Positions 42,734-54,326 of a DNA stretch of 64,000 nt are shown piece by piece (positions within the stretch are counted from its first letter, which is position 1; every line of letters begins with the position of its first letter). Under the pieces are notes generated by a model. That model ran no database searches and was not told the DNA's origin. It saw only the letters and a program-made list of their open reading frames with translations. The DNA lies in contig CM066300.1 of NCBI GenBank assembly GCA_033807695.1, positions 3,348,001-3,412,000 on the forward strand. The letters are read 5' to 3'. Origin of the DNA: Daedaleopsis sinensis (Eukaryota > Basidiomycota > Agaricomycetes > Polyporales > Polyporaceae). A program made the translations under genes and the position numbers.

Positions 42734-43610
42734 TTAGACATGGCCACGTTTCGTCCGTTCTATGCGACCTTCCGCCTCTAGCTCTTGCATGGCAGCCGCA
42801 ACCCACCCGGAAAACCCGTGTTTGTCGAAGGCAGATTTTAGCCGCTTCTCGGCCTCAGTCCATGACCACTCTCCAGCGGCATCCTGCTGGGTCGAAGCAA
42901 CGGCAGAGGGAGGCTCTGGAGGCAGAATAGCGTCGCCGTCTTCAGGTTCCGGCGCACGATATATCCGCGCGGAGAGAACAGGCATTCGGGTGAGGAGGGC
43001 CGTGCGCATTCCATCCGCAAACTCTTGCGTCTGTTCATGTAAGACCTTATGAAATGACATTCGGAGTACGGAGCTGAACCACCTACTGTCTCAACACCCA
43101 TGTACTGCCTCACTCCCCAGATCGACACAAATGCCCCGGCTCCGACGGCGAATGTGGCAATACTGAATGCTTTGGCGCAATAAAGCGGGCCATTGAAGTC
43201 ATCCTCAGCTCGGGCCGCAGCAGACAAAGACGGTGTCGATGAGGACGACGGCAGGGCAGAGTCGCGAACAGAGAACAATGAAGGATTGGAAGTGGGGTTC
43301 ACAATCGGTATGCCTCTTGAGCTAGTCGTACGCCGAGGGGGTGGAGGAGCCGCTGCGAGTGTCTTCCCCAGCGTCGCCGCACGATGTCGACGGAGGAGAA
43401 CTATAGGTACCACCATTGCAGCGGTGGAGATCGCGAGCTGAGGTCCCATAGAGCATGAGTCCAACCATCAACGTACTTCTGCAGTCTGAAAAGAAAACGT
43501 ACAAGAGTCACCGGCACCCATCTCGGAATAGGTTTCTTGTTCCCATCCTTCGATCGTTCCACCCCAAAAATTGGTTTGTATCCCGAAGTATCTCGTTCAA
43601 CGTCGGGCAT
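42734..43610 (-). CDS. Two-helix membrane protein, TMEM242-like (probably mitochondrial)
   Basis: Exons are 43610-43503, 43437-43087 and 43045-42734 (256 aa), all phase 0; introns are 65 and 41 nt. Splicing of intron 1 fuses RWVPVTL to LAISTAAMVVPIVLL, creating one clean transmembrane helix and so supporting the model. After a Ser/Pro-rich loop a second helix follows (AFSIATFAVGAGAFVSIW), then YMGVETV and, after the intron, EFADGMRT. This order and the phrase after helix 2 resemble TMEM242, an assembly factor for mitochondrial ATP synthase and complex I in animals. The match is weak and by architecture. The C-terminus is a charged amphipathic segment. Confidence 0.65.
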
Positions 43611-44096
43611 GGTGCACAGCGAGGCGAGGCAATGAGTGTTTCTGGTTCAGTTGGGCGACAAGACGACCATACTTCGGGTGGGCACGACAGTAGTGTGCCG
43701 GGGTTGGACGCGTCGACCGCCGTGACAGTGAGCCGGCGACATTTCCGGTGAATTTCTGCCACGTGCACGTGGGGTCACCGCCGGCTTTGTCCGGTCCTTC
43801 GAACTCCCTCAATTGAAGTACTCAATATTTAATCGCGAACCCAAATCCTGCTTGAAGTTCACAATAGTATTGGTGAACGTATAGGCACGCAGACTACGTT
43901 GTACTGAGGCAGTTGAACGGTCTCAAGTGCCAACATGACGGATACATCATGATCATCGCAGTGATTTAGGAGATTAGTATGGTGTCTATCGAATACATCT
44001 TGCTTGCCAGATTCGAGTGGTTACTATTAGTCTATGAAGTCGAAGGTGTTGGGGAACACTTTGAACTGTCGCAAAGGCCACAGCTAGATGTGGGAG
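43611..44096. other. Intergenic: TMEM242-like promoter and IMP1 3' region
   Basis: About 490 bp lie between two leftward genes. I see no supported gene. Confidence 0.4.
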
Positions 44097-44776
44097 TCAG
44101 CATGTAACGACGTTAATGATAGTATAGCCCACCCTTGCATATAGTCTGCCCCTCACCAGTCCGAGCGGGATGGGGCCGTGCATTCGCGAGTCCCTGGAGT
44201 AAGCTAAATTGTCGCCAGTAACCCATAGGTGGTTCTTGGGAATTACGACGTGCTCCGTAGACGGTGCATATGTTCCAGTGGGGTCCACGCAAACGACGTC
44301 GCCAGGCATGCCGGTGATACGCTTGCAGACGATCCTCGTAGGGTCTAGTGGCGAGATGAAGGTGACTAAATCTCCTCTAGAGAGATTCTTGACATTTATC
44401 CATTTCAGTTCGAGCGCAGCCTCGCCAGTCAAGGCCATGGTTGGAAGCATGGAAGGACCTTCCACCTATACCATCGCCAGAAGGGTCAGGTACTGAACGC
44501 ACATATTGAGGTCTACATCGGATCTTACCCATGCGATTCCCGCTACATGATGCGAGAACAAATGCAGAGCACATCCGAGGTTGACTACCTGAGTGAGGAA
44601 GCAGTTAGTCTCGTTAACCATCGCCCACAGACAGATATTTGCACTACCTTCAGGCAAGAGTAAGGCAGCCTAACATACCAGAAACGGGGGTCAGTGAGGG
44701 CGTACCGAGAGCTCTTCCAAGCCACTTTCGCCCATAGCCTTGCCTTTGCTGGCCAGCCATGCAGAGCGAAGGACAT
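44097..44776 (-). CDS. IMP1: Mitochondrial inner membrane signal peptidase subunit 1 (IMP1-like)
   Basis: The last two exons are firm: 44588-44529 (VVNLGCALHLFSHHVAGIAW) and 44465-44097 (ending VGYTIINVVTC). The catalytic Ser is in VEGPSMLPTM and the catalytic Lys in RIVCKRITGMPGD, the Ser-Lys dyad of S26 peptidases. VTGDNLAYSRDSRMHGPIPLGLV is the conserved C-terminal box, where NxxxSxDSR fits the family. IMP1 removes sorting signals from proteins delivered to the intermembrane space, such as cytochrome b2 and Cox2. The first exon (start at 44776, MSFALHGWPAK...) is uncertain. No GT donor I can see closes the phase, but AAG|GCAAGG at about 44743 would, as a GC-AG intron. Confidence 0.82.
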
Positions 44777-44912
44777 GGCAGTCACGGAGCAAGCCAGCGT
44801 CGTCCTGCGGAGTCGTCGGCCACGAATGCGCGCCTGGGCTACGTGACCTGGTCGCGTACTCAGACTGACAGTGACTGCTTTCTTCGACTGCCTTCCACCC
44901 CGAGCTCGTGCC
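44777..44912. promoter_or_regulatory. Divergent promoter, IMP1-like / ELP4
   Basis: Only 136 bp separate the two opposite start codons, the shortest shared promoter in the window, assuming the IMP1 start at 44776 is right. Confidence 0.45.
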
Positions 44913-46493
44913 ATGTCCGCGTTCAAGCGTCGGACAACATCAAAACAACCGCCGCCTCCACCGGGAACGCGCCCCTCTCCAGGTTCTCCCGCGACCGCCA
45001 TCACATCCACCGGAATTCCCTCTCTCGATGACATCTTGGGCGGCGGTCTCCCGCTATCCTGCTCACTTCTCGTCCTCGCGCCCGATGCGCATTCCGCCTA
45101 CGGCGAACTTGTCCTCAAGTACTTCGCTTCACAGGGTCTCGCATGTGGACAACGCGTATGCATAGTGGATCCTCATCCCGACGACTTCCTCTCCGAATGC
45201 ATGTGGACTCCGGGCAGCGCCCCACATCCTCCCCCGCAACTCGGCGGCTCCTCTGCGCTTGCGCCTCCGCCAGAAATGGCCGCAGAAGACGAGGAGGATG
45301 AGCGGGCGTCGGAGCACGATACAAAGATAAAAATTGCGTGGCGATATGAACAGATGAAGCAGTTCCAGACGACCGTGCAGTCGCCCAACCAGTACGTCGC
45401 CTGCTTTCCTCCGACGATAAATTATCCGATGGGTGATCAGACCGTGTGTTCAAGATCCGTGGATGACTTCTGCCATACGTTCGACCTGACGTGTCGAATG
45501 TTCGAGGCGACCATTACCACCGCGCGCACCGAGGGGAGATATCTGGACGTAAGGCCTGACGATGTGCCTTCAGCCGAGTCGTCATCCTGCCGGCGGGTCC
45601 TGCAACGCCTGTCGGAGATTCTGTCCAAAGCGGACGCAGATGTCACTTTCTCCTCCATGGCGACCCGGTTATGCATACCAGCGCTGGGCTCATATGAATG
45701 GGGAGACCTGACTCCGTCGGTGCGCGCATTCCTCACAGCCTAACCGCCGCAAATCGTAACAGAGAACGCCAGGACATATGCTACTTCCTCCATAGCCTGC
45801 GTTCCCTCCTACGCCGCCATCCTCGCGCCTGCGCCGCCGTGTGTATGCCGGCCCATTTGTGCCAGGAGGCGTTTGGCGGCCCAGGGTGGGTCCACAAGCT
45901 GGGCTGGCTCACGGACGCATCGATCACGCTTGCCGCATTCTCCGGTACGTGCCTACCATCCGCCGCACACCCACGCGCTCTGTGTGTTTAATTAGCCCGC
46001 CTCGGCAGGAAACCCGTCGCTCTCAGCGATGTTCTCCTCCCATCATGGTCTGGTTCACATACACTCCCTGCCGGCGCCGCACACCCTCCTCCCTCCGAGC
46101 GACAAGTTCTCCACACTCCGCGGCCTGTCGTCGTCCGGAGAGAACAACCTCGCGTTCAAGTGCATGCGCAAACGATTCATTTTCGAGACTCTCCACTTGG
46201 ACGTAGAAGGCGGCGTGAGCGAGCGGCGAACCACCGCGACGACAAACACGTTGTCCGTGGATGTAGGAACCGGTCATGATCACGACCATGACCACAGCTT
46301 GTCCGCCGGAACCTCGATCGCTGCAGTCCAGGTACAGCTCGAACAAGTTCAGATCGCGCCCATTGCATCGCAACAACCGGTAAGCATAGTACCGGCAGAA
46401 AAGACAGATGTGGTTGTGAAGGTTGTGAAGAAAGCGAAGCCGAAGAAAAAGGTCGCATTCATCTCAGAGAGACCAGACTTGTACGACTTCTAG
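44913..46493 (+). CDS. ELP4: Elongator complex protein 4
   Basis: Exons are 44913-45391, 45455-45715, 45763-45944 and 46009-46493 (468 aa). Landmarks: STGIPSLDDILGGGLPL (RecA-like start), KIKIAWRYEQMKQF, FCHTFDLTCRM, RLCIPALGSYEWGDLTP, then across an intron DICYFLHSLRSLLRRHP, and the C-terminal motif ISERPDLYDF. With ELP5 and ELP6 it forms the hexameric ATPase ring of Elongator, which modifies wobble uridines of tRNAs (cm5U). The first intron (45392-45454, 63 nt) contains no stop and is a multiple of three, so unspliced mRNA would add 21 residues. Removing it restores the family spacing before FCHTFDL, so I favour splicing. Confidence 0.92.
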
Positions 46494-46972
46494 AATATGT
46501 ATCACATAGTTATCCGATCAATGTAGCCCTATGTACATGTCCATGTTTTATGCTGTGCGTTGAGTCTGATGGAAGTGTGGATGGTGCTGATGTCGAAGAG
46601 TATGTGGTCAGAGAAGTATTCGACAGTGAGGACGTTGATAAAAGACAAACTTTGAAAGTGAACAGCAGCTATGGTACTGTAACCAGCAGCAGGACTTGAC
46701 TGTGTTCTTCCGTTGATGGTACAAATGAGGATCGTATGAAGGTACCGAGGGGATGAGAGTGATAACGCGAAAGCACTTGGATAGCAGACGACGACAATAT
46801 ATGCGAGTCATCTTGGTCGGCGTGAGGAGTCGTCCTGATTCGTGAGATCGTGGCGAGACATGATACAATAAGCGTGTCAGTCCGGCAATTTGGGGCAAAC
46901 GCTAAACGAAGCCAGATGGTCAGCGATCTTGTACACGCGAAAAGAGAACAACTTGGGCAATACGCACAGTTG
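46494..46972. other. Convergent intergenic region
   Basis: About 480 bp lie between the 3' ends of ELP4 and the F-box/LRR gene. No gene is seen. Confidence 0.4.
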
Positions 46973-48519
46973 CTATGATTGGCGAGATGCACAAGCATAG
47001 ATCATTTGTAGGGCGGGCGACGGCACGTCCAATTCCCGCTGTGCATTCATCTTCCTGCACTCCAGGAGCAACTCCCGCAGAGTCGTGAGATTCCTGTCGC
47101 TTCCGCTCTCCTCGACCACACTCTCCTCCTCTTCATCTTCCGGATCAATAGGAAGTGTCCCCAGGGCAGCGCCGGTGCAATCTTCCAACCGGATACCCTC
47201 CCTCTGGCATCGCTTGGACCATCGTTCCCAACGCTCGAAGCAGCGCTGGCTGGGCCCGTTGTTTTTCTCGAGGTCAGAAAGAAGGGTCGTGTTCAGGATG
47301 CGGATGCATCGGAGACTCGGGAAGTTTCGCTTGCTGAGGGTCGCGAAGTTGATATCGTTCTGCCGCTGAATGGAATGGGTGACGAAGGGGTCGAATTTGT
47401 TGTATTCCGCGGCATAACCGACCCCGAAAGCGTACATCAGATGATGCAAGCCGATAGTTGTAATGTTCCGATGAGGTTGGTGGACAATGAAAGTGTTGAG
47501 GGTTTGTGCATTCTCCCATCCAGGGATGCGCCAATCTGGATTGAACGTGAATGTGGTGAGGTGAGGGCATAGATCGAGTATGGTCGGGACGTCCAATGGA
47601 GGGATGCAGTTCAAGTCGAGGAACGTAAGCTCCGAGCCGTGTTCCGCAATGAATTCGACCAAGTCGGGGAGATCGTCACGGTTGTTAACGAAATCGAGAC
47701 TTAGGGACTTCAGCGACGGCAGATGCCAACCAATTGCTTGCTCCACGAAGTCTTGGAATGAACCGCGAAGCGCGAGGGTTTGGAGGGCAGGAAGAGTGAG
47801 CTCTAAGTCCCCCGCGGCACCCAGCCGTATATACTCTGGAGGAGGTCCGTCGAACTCTATCTGAACAGTCTCTAGCTTCGGCAAGCATTGCAGCATGAAG
47901 ATAAGCTTTGCGAGCGAGGAGCTGGGTATGTTGATCTGCAACACGCGCAGAGTGCGTGGGACATAGGTGCAAAGGGCTTGAGCGATCGCCGAGAAGGCGG
48001 ATGATAGTGGCCAGTTGACGATGAAGATCTCTAACTTGAGGCAGTGCCGAATCACGGAAACTAGAGAGTTCTGGGTAATCTCTATAGTAGTACGGTTGGC
48101 GCCGTGGTAGGAGGTAGCGTGCACTCGTCTAGTCCATCGACTGAGTTCGCTGTTGTAGTCGAGGAGTACGCAAGCCCGTTGGATATTGTGTGGATTGCTG
48201 AAGAAGAGGAAACGGTAGAGGAATTCATATCCCAAGCGTCGCCAATTTCTGCACGTAGCCATTATGGCCTGGAGAGGGTTTGTCGGAAACGCGGGATGCC
48301 ATGGAATGAAGTAACACGTACCTTCTTGGTAGCATAACTCCGTCTTTGAGCATTGTTCAGACACTCCTGCGATCTCCGCAACGCCCACTCCCCGAAGAGG
48401 TTCTTGAACCATACCGCTTCGGAGAATGCAGTGGGTAGGACCGGGTCAAAGAACTCGGCATCCTCGACCGCCATGTCGAAGATATCTAGCCACAGCTCAT
48501 CCGGAAGATTGTGTAGCAT
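46973..48519 (-). CDS. F-box/LRR-like protein
   Basis: Exons are 48519-48322 and 48268-46973 (497 aa); the intron is GT-AG, phase 0. The very N-terminus, MLHNLPDELWLDIFDMAVED, is an F-box helix start. After the intron the pattern ATCRNWRRLGYEFLYRFLFF is the usual second part of Agaricomycete F-boxes. The body has repeated Leu-rich strands (LRVLQINIP, LETVQIEF, LQTLALRG, LKSLSLDFV, LTFLDLNCI) consistent with LRR-like repeats for substrate binding, and an acidic stretch (PEDEEEESVVEE) near the end. It would serve as an SCF substrate receptor. It shares only the F-box layout with the F-box protein at 7.4-9.0 kb. Confidence 0.85.
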
Positions 48520-48801
48520 GGATGAACATGCAAGGTGGACTGGCGGGGCCTCCGAGGGAAGTTAACGATAGAAAAGGATTGGGCCTCGAGGAGATTGAGA
48601 GCATCACATAATTGTACCGGCAGGTGGCAGGCCTAAGGACGTCCAAACAAAGAGAGGCGCCCTGGCAATCGCATCATTCCCCGGTGAGTCCGTGCCGCCG
48701 ACCAACCGCCGACTGCTAAGTACTTCAAGTCGACTTCAACTTCAAGGTACATCGGCACAAACTACATGTACTGTACACACGACACCCGTTGCTTCAGTAT
48801 T

Positions 48802-50541
48802 TCAATGGTCCTTGGCTTTCCCCTCTGGTATCCTCGTCTTGAATAAACCTCGTTCTTGCACGCGTTGGACAATCTGTCCTACTCTTTGGCGGATCGCCGA
48901 AATCTCTTCGGGATTCTCTGCTAGTCGTTCCCTCCCTGAGACGCCTCATTGTCAGGCTACGACTGGGATTTGTTGGAAAAATTACTTCCTACCGATTATG
49001 GCCCAGTTTCTCGTGCTTGGTATTCGCAGCATTTCGCATTCAACCCGCCAACCACAGTACAAGCTGAGGCTCGCTAGCCATATACGATATCTTGAGTACG
49101 AGCTCGAGTTGCTTCCGTCACCCCCGAGATTCAGGCTGTCGACGAAAGAGTTATCGGGGATTGGGAAGTTTTGAGTGCTGGCGCGTTCGAACTTCTCGTC
49201 GAAAGACCAGGAGCAACACGGAATAGACAGGTAGCCAGAGGCTGAGAAGAGGGTCGATAGCACGGGAGTCCATGGGGTCAACTCATCTGCATGGTTGGCG
49301 ATCAGGAACACCCCAGAGCGAATGTAGGCGTGCTTTTCCAGGGACGTCGGATCGAGTGACTCGACGTGGAGCTGCACCTGAGTTGTTTCGGGATAGTGCG
49401 ACCATGACGTCCGGGCTCGGACGTCAATTCCATGGCCAATGTATCCTTCAGCAGTAAGGATGTGAGTGAGCAGTCCATTGCCACACCTAAGCAGAGATGT
49501 CAATCGATTTTTGTTAAGGTGAGGCGGAATGGACTATGATTACCCCAGATCCAGGAAACCTGCCGGTGGGTGAGGCCAACCATTACATGGGGAGTCGACC
49601 ATTTGGTTGATCTGAGACCGCTCATTTCGAACGTCGTATGTGTGCTTCCACAGGAGCATCAGGAAGGTGGCGATGCCGATATCCTGTCGCTATCAAGTCA
49701 GACTACACGATTCGGCTGACGAAGCGTACGAAGACCCACCTCGAAGACGTGTTTGAGAGGGTCGGTGACTTCTTGCCACTCGTTCACGAGATGTTTGTGC
49801 CGCTCGCGCATAACAAGGTAGAGATCTTGGTACTCTTCGCGAGAAATGATGCAGTCGTGATGTACTCGCTTCTTGTAGTTCGTCAGGGTGCCCCAGCCGT
49901 ATCGATGTACCGTGTCCAGCAATGCCAGACATGTACGATATATCCGAGAGTTTAGATCGATAGGTATGCCCGGGAGAGGGACAATGTCTATGCGGAGTAA
50001 AGGATCATTTGCGGGGAGGTAGCGGAAAGCGAGATGGTGAACGGCTGGGTGATAATACGGCAAGGAAGATCCTTTATCGAGAATCGGGGTTAAGACCAAG
50101 ACTACGGGACAGTCATCGTCTCCTGCACTGAGTGAATACAGTGTACAGTGCTGCTCGAGACCCTCGTCTCTTCCAGGTCTCCGAGGGAGCAGCTTCCGAT
50201 GAATGTTCCTGACTGGACGGTATCCGTCTAGTTGGGGGGCGGTAGATGGGATATCGGTGAAAGAGTCTGATAACGTCTCTGAGCGGAGTATCAGTGTTGA
50301 ATTGTACTCTGGATGGTGAACCAGTTGGTAAACTGCCGTCTCAAACTGCAAGAAGCTATTAGCGACCGATGAACGATAGTACCTAGATATGACATACTAC
50401 GTCTGGAGGAAAGTCGGCAGGACATTGGATGATTGGTGTCCAGACGAGCTCTCCCGCACCCGATACAAGCCTGTTGTTACACTGCTCTTCCACGCAGCAA
50501 GATGGCGTGAAGCTGGGTCTAGCGTTTGGTGGATTGGACAT
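48802..50541 (-). CDS. TRM44: tRNA (uracil-O(2)-)-methyltransferase TRM44
   Basis: Exons are 50541-50401, 50345-49740, 49689-49544, 49486-48993 and 48935-48802 (506 aa); all phases close. The SAM-binding motif DLGCGNGLLTHIL spans an intron near residues 295-305 and is followed by EGYIGHGIDVRARTSW, a strong TRM44 signature. PCCSWSFDEKF and the end piece NWAIIGRERLAENPEEIS, which requires the last intron, also match. TRM44 makes 2'-O-methyluridine at position 44 of certain serine tRNAs in the cytoplasm. The start at 50541 is chosen because it joins in phase to the conserved FETAVYQLVHHPEYNSTL segment. Confidence 0.93.
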
Positions 50542-51000
50542 GTCGCGCCTTCTTCAAGCAGGGATCCCACACTGCACCGCGGCCGTCTGATTCGTGCGGT
50601 CACTGGTCATGATCTTTATTTTTTTTGCCAAGATCACATTTGTCTACCTTGTCGTGGGCCTCTAGAGTCCGTAGGCTTGATGGTTACGGCGATTTTGCTA
50701 TTTGTGGCCCATTGGGGTGATGCATGGTCTTGAAGTAAGTTCGGACAGTGACGGTCCGGACTCGGAGGAAGGCCCTAGCTAAGAGCTTACGTCACCCGCA
50801 TGATCAAAGTAAGAATTCGCGCACTGAGCGTAAGCAGAGCTCAAGTAAATGCAGCATCCGAGGCGCTCAAGTGTGCAGGAACCTGGTATAGGCAAACATA
50901 GATGGTGTTACACGAAAGCACAAAACATAACCAATTTCGATGATTGTTTATCCAGAACCACGAATCAAGTTCCAGTCCGATGTACAGTCGGTCATTTCGC
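50542..51000. other. Intergenic: TRM44 promoter and eisosome-gene 3' region
   Basis: About 460 bp lie between two leftward genes. No gene is supported. Confidence 0.4.
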
Positions 51001-52809
51001 TCAGAACTCCTGGTAGGGCGGGAGCTCCGTATCATCCTGCTTCGAATCGGAATCTGGCAGAGATGACCCTCCTGCAGCGAGCAGCCGTTCCCGATCCTCC
51101 CTCTCAAGTCGCTTCTTCTCCCCTTCCGCACTCTCGAACTTTGGCAGCTCACCTCCGGTAGGTGGTGCGCTACCCCCCTCGCGCAGCAGACGCTCACGGT
51201 GTTCGCGCTCAAGCCGTTTCTTCTCGTCTTCAGCACTCTCGAAGTTCGCAGCCGCTCCGCCAGCAGCCACAGTGGTAGGGGCCGATGGGGTAGTGTTCAC
51301 TGGAGAATAATGTTTGATGTCCATCAGAGAGCCGCTCGCAGGTCCGGGGCCGTCAGGGCCAGCCGTCTGGGGGACTCCCGTTTCCGCCACGGTGGGCGTA
51401 ACGGTAGGGATCTTGACTGTAGGCTCGGAGGGGTTAGGCGCGATAACAGGTGTTGGTGATACTGCCGGCGGTGGAATGGTCGCAAGGGTCTGGTTGAGGA
51501 CGGCCGGGTTGAGAGGTGGCGTAGCTGTGCCCACTGGAGGCGGAGAAGCCTTCTTCGTAGTAGACGATGCACCGGCCGTCACGATGGGTGCTGAGACAGC
51601 AGAGGGGGGAGGACCATTGGCATTGTGCGACGGCGCCTGCGGAGGGTGGTCGTGTGTGGGCGGCGGGGTGACAGGAATGGAGGTCTTTGCCGGGTCAGCC
51701 GCGCTGATACGAGCAAGCTCTTGCGCGTGCGTAACCCCGAAGCTGCGCGTGTCAGACCTGCTGAGGTCTGCGGCGGTGGGCTCGCGGAGCAGAAGGGTGG
51801 AATCGCCGATCTGCCAGTGATCGAGTGCCTGCTGAAGCGTCACCCTGATGGACGCGGTTAATTGCGCGCCGGTGTATGGCTGCAACTTGGAAGAAGGCAC
51901 ATCGGGAAGAGCTGGCAGCGCTGCGGCGGCCGCCTGTGAGACAAGAGCAAGCTTCTCCGCATACTGCAAATGTCAATGTCATCAGTCATCGTACCGCTAC
52001 GCGCACCTTGCAAGCGGTATGTACGCACCTCTCTGATAGCGTTCCACTTCATGGCCTCGCTCTCCTTGATCGCCTTCCTCTTGAGCAGTTCCACTTCCTT
52101 CTCGAGATGTTCGTCATCCTCCTCGGCCTTGAGCAGTTGCCGCTTCAGTTCCGCAAGCTTCTGATCCATTCCGTGGCGCTGATCTTGCTCGATGCGTGCG
52201 ATCTGGTTCTCTAGGCTCGCCCGAATGTTGCGCCTTCCGCTGAGGCCAGTCTCAGCGTCGCGAAGCGCTTTGTACGGAGCGCGCGAAGCATCGATCTCTT
52301 TCGCGAGGTTCGCAGTCAAAGATCCCTCGATGTAAGTCATCCACGCCAAACGATCGGTCACTACGGCGGGACCGAAGGCTTCAGTTCACGCAAGATACAT
52401 ATGTAGTAACTGGCCGCAATAGGACTCACCGTCTTTAAGGTCTTCACTCTCCCCCTGGCCCCACATATAGAGCTCTTTGCTGTGAGCATGAGCATCGCGC
52501 GAAACATTGTCGAAGTCGAGCGCGACCCCCTTCTGGGTGGTAATGATTTTCTGTACCGGGGTCACGGAGCTCCTATGAGTCGGGATAAGTCTATGCACTG
52601 GTTGAGATCATGGTATGCACGTACGAGTACTGCTGTTGGAAGCTCCTCAGCTGGTGGTGGAAGCTCTCAAACGCGTGCGATTTGAGGATGCCGCCAGAAC
52701 CTGAAGGTTGGCCACTGGAGGAGCCTTCGGCTGAGCTCGAACGGCCTAGCGATGTGGATTTGAGCGCAGATTGCGCCTTGTCGGTGAGAGAGGATAGTAG
52801 TCCTTGCAT
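51001..52809 (-). CDS. Eisosome core component, Pil1/Lsp1 family
   Basis: Exons are 52809-52625, 52572-52430, 52360-52029 and 51963-51001 (540 aa); phases close. Residues ~45-270 are the Pil1 BAR domain: VTPVQKIITTQKGVALDFD, DAHAHSKELYMWGQG, VTDRLAWMTYIEGSL, RRNIRASLENQIARIE and EKEVELLKRKAIKESEAMKW. This domain self-assembles on the plasma membrane into furrow-like eisosomes (membrane compartment of Can1). The C-terminal half is long, Pro/Thr/Ala-rich and disordered. It ends with two near-identical repeats (FESAEDEKKRLEREHRERLL and FESAEGEKKRLEREDRERLL) absent from yeast Pil1. Phosphorylation control is family knowledge. Confidence 0.93.
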
Positions 52810-53189
52810 GGTGGAAGAGAGAACAGTGTGGTGGAAGCAAGCGCAGGGGCGGTTTATGTAGACGAGGCGCGTTAGTGGCTCAGTGGTGTGGGCACTGCAC
52901 GCATACGTCATAGCATCGACAGGCGCTACCAGACACTGCCGCTCGCAGTACGCAGCACCGGGCAGCAGTAATGCACAGAATGCTTGGCACGCGTCGCAAA
53001 GTCCTCCGTGCATGCAACGCAGCAGCCGGAGCAGAGCACTCGGGCCAAGACATAAGCTATACGCGCGATGAGACGCTGACGATATAGACTGTGATAATTC
53101 AGTAGGCATTACAATCAGCAGCACACAACTACACATCCTGGCTGATAGTCCCGAAAGCGAGGACGAAACTAGTCAATACGTGGTACAGT
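52810..53189. other. Intergenic: eisosome-gene promoter and eIF4E 3' region
   Basis: These 380 bp lie between two leftward genes. No separate feature is seen. Confidence 0.4.
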
Positions 53190-54326
53190 TCAGATAATAA
53201 TTTTCTTCGCCTGCTTGCCCTTCTTCTCCGAGTCCTTGTGCGAGAGGAACTCGACATCGGTCGCCAGATTACCACCCAACTTCGCAGCCTCCTGGTATCC
53301 CAAAACGCTCGTCTTGAAGTGTCGTCCGATCGTCTCGATACGCTCCCGCAGCTTGTCGTCTTCACCGCCAGACATCGTGGGCGCGGTCCTCGTCCAGATA
53401 GAGATACGATAGAACTGAGGCCGCGCGGAGAGAATAACACCTGTGATGAGTGACTGCGAGTCCCCGCCCTCGCCATTGACAAAGAGCTGATCAAACGTTT
53501 CTCCGATAGCGGCGAGCATCTGGTAAATGGTAGGTTAGCTGCACGTTCACACAATGAAAGGACGTTGTGGAACATACCGTGTAGAGCCACATTTTGTCGA
53601 CGTGAGCGCGGTTCTTGTCTCGAGGAAGCTGAATGCTCCACTTGCCGCCGTTTTTGTTGGCTTCGTCTTCCCAAGCAGGAATGATACCCTCCTGCAACAG
53701 TATACCGTGTGAGAGATAGGCAAATCCTGACAAATGGCTTGCACTGACCTTAAATACGTAGTAGTTGGCCTTTGGCGGCAGTTGCGAAGGTGGAACAATG
53801 TTGTTGTACATGCTATCGGCCGCGAAAGACATCAGAATGACAGCATATAGGCGACAGACTAGGCAACATACCCCCAGAACTCCTCAACACTGTCAAACGT
53901 GATGACCCGCTTGATATCCTCCATCCAACCTTGCGCAGCAAGACCCCCTGGAGTCGCGGGAACTGGTGTTTGCGGGAACGAGGTCATTGGTGTCTGAGGG
54001 AGATTGCGACCCTTAGTCGCTGGGGAGTCGAACCAGAGCGTCCAGGGAGAGAACAAGGGGTGCTATGCATGTTGGGGTTAATAGACGAGAACTCGAACGA
54101 TCCACGGAGTGCACGAGAAGCTGATACTCACCTTGACGTTGAAGTTCTTCGGGTCGCTGAACACCGTCCGAATAGTGTCCGCCTGAGCCTGCATGTCTAC
54201 TTCCTGGATTTCGCCCGGCTCAAGCGACTCCTCTCCGTTCATCGCCTTCTCGTTCTCAGCGAGAGCGGCCGAAAGCGCAGCTTTCGTCGCCTGGTTCACA
54301 GCGGGTATGCTTGAGACAGAAGCCAT
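53190..54326 (-). CDS. Translation initiation factor eIF4E (cap-binding)
   Basis: Exons are 54326-54132, 54062-53872, 53812-53749, 53691-53578 and 53519-53190 (297 aa). The cap-binding fold is clear: HPLFSPWTLWFDSPA, FDSVEEFWGMYNNIVPPSQL, ANYYVFKEGIIPAWEDEANK, GGKWSIQLPRDK and HVDKMWLYTMLAAIGETF. The Trp residues of FSPWTLW and EEFWG and the Glu of PAWEDE fit the cap-stacking and eIF4G-contact set. Between strands 1 and 2 a ~25-residue Pro/Thr insert (QTPMTSFPQTPVPATP) occurs, as I recall from other basidiomycete eIF4Es. It binds the m7G cap and recruits eIF4G in the cytoplasm. Confidence 0.95.

Noticed and set aside
42409..42747. Minus-strand frame with His-rich HTHHGPH segment, considered as a multicopper oxidase remnant
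   Set aside because: The His spacing does not match copper motifs, no other oxidase segments surround it, and it overlaps the end of the TMEM242-like gene.
43449..43464. Alternative start of the TMEM242-like protein at 43449
   Set aside because: It would remove half of the first membrane helix. Splicing from the upstream exon at 43503 closes the phase and completes the helix.
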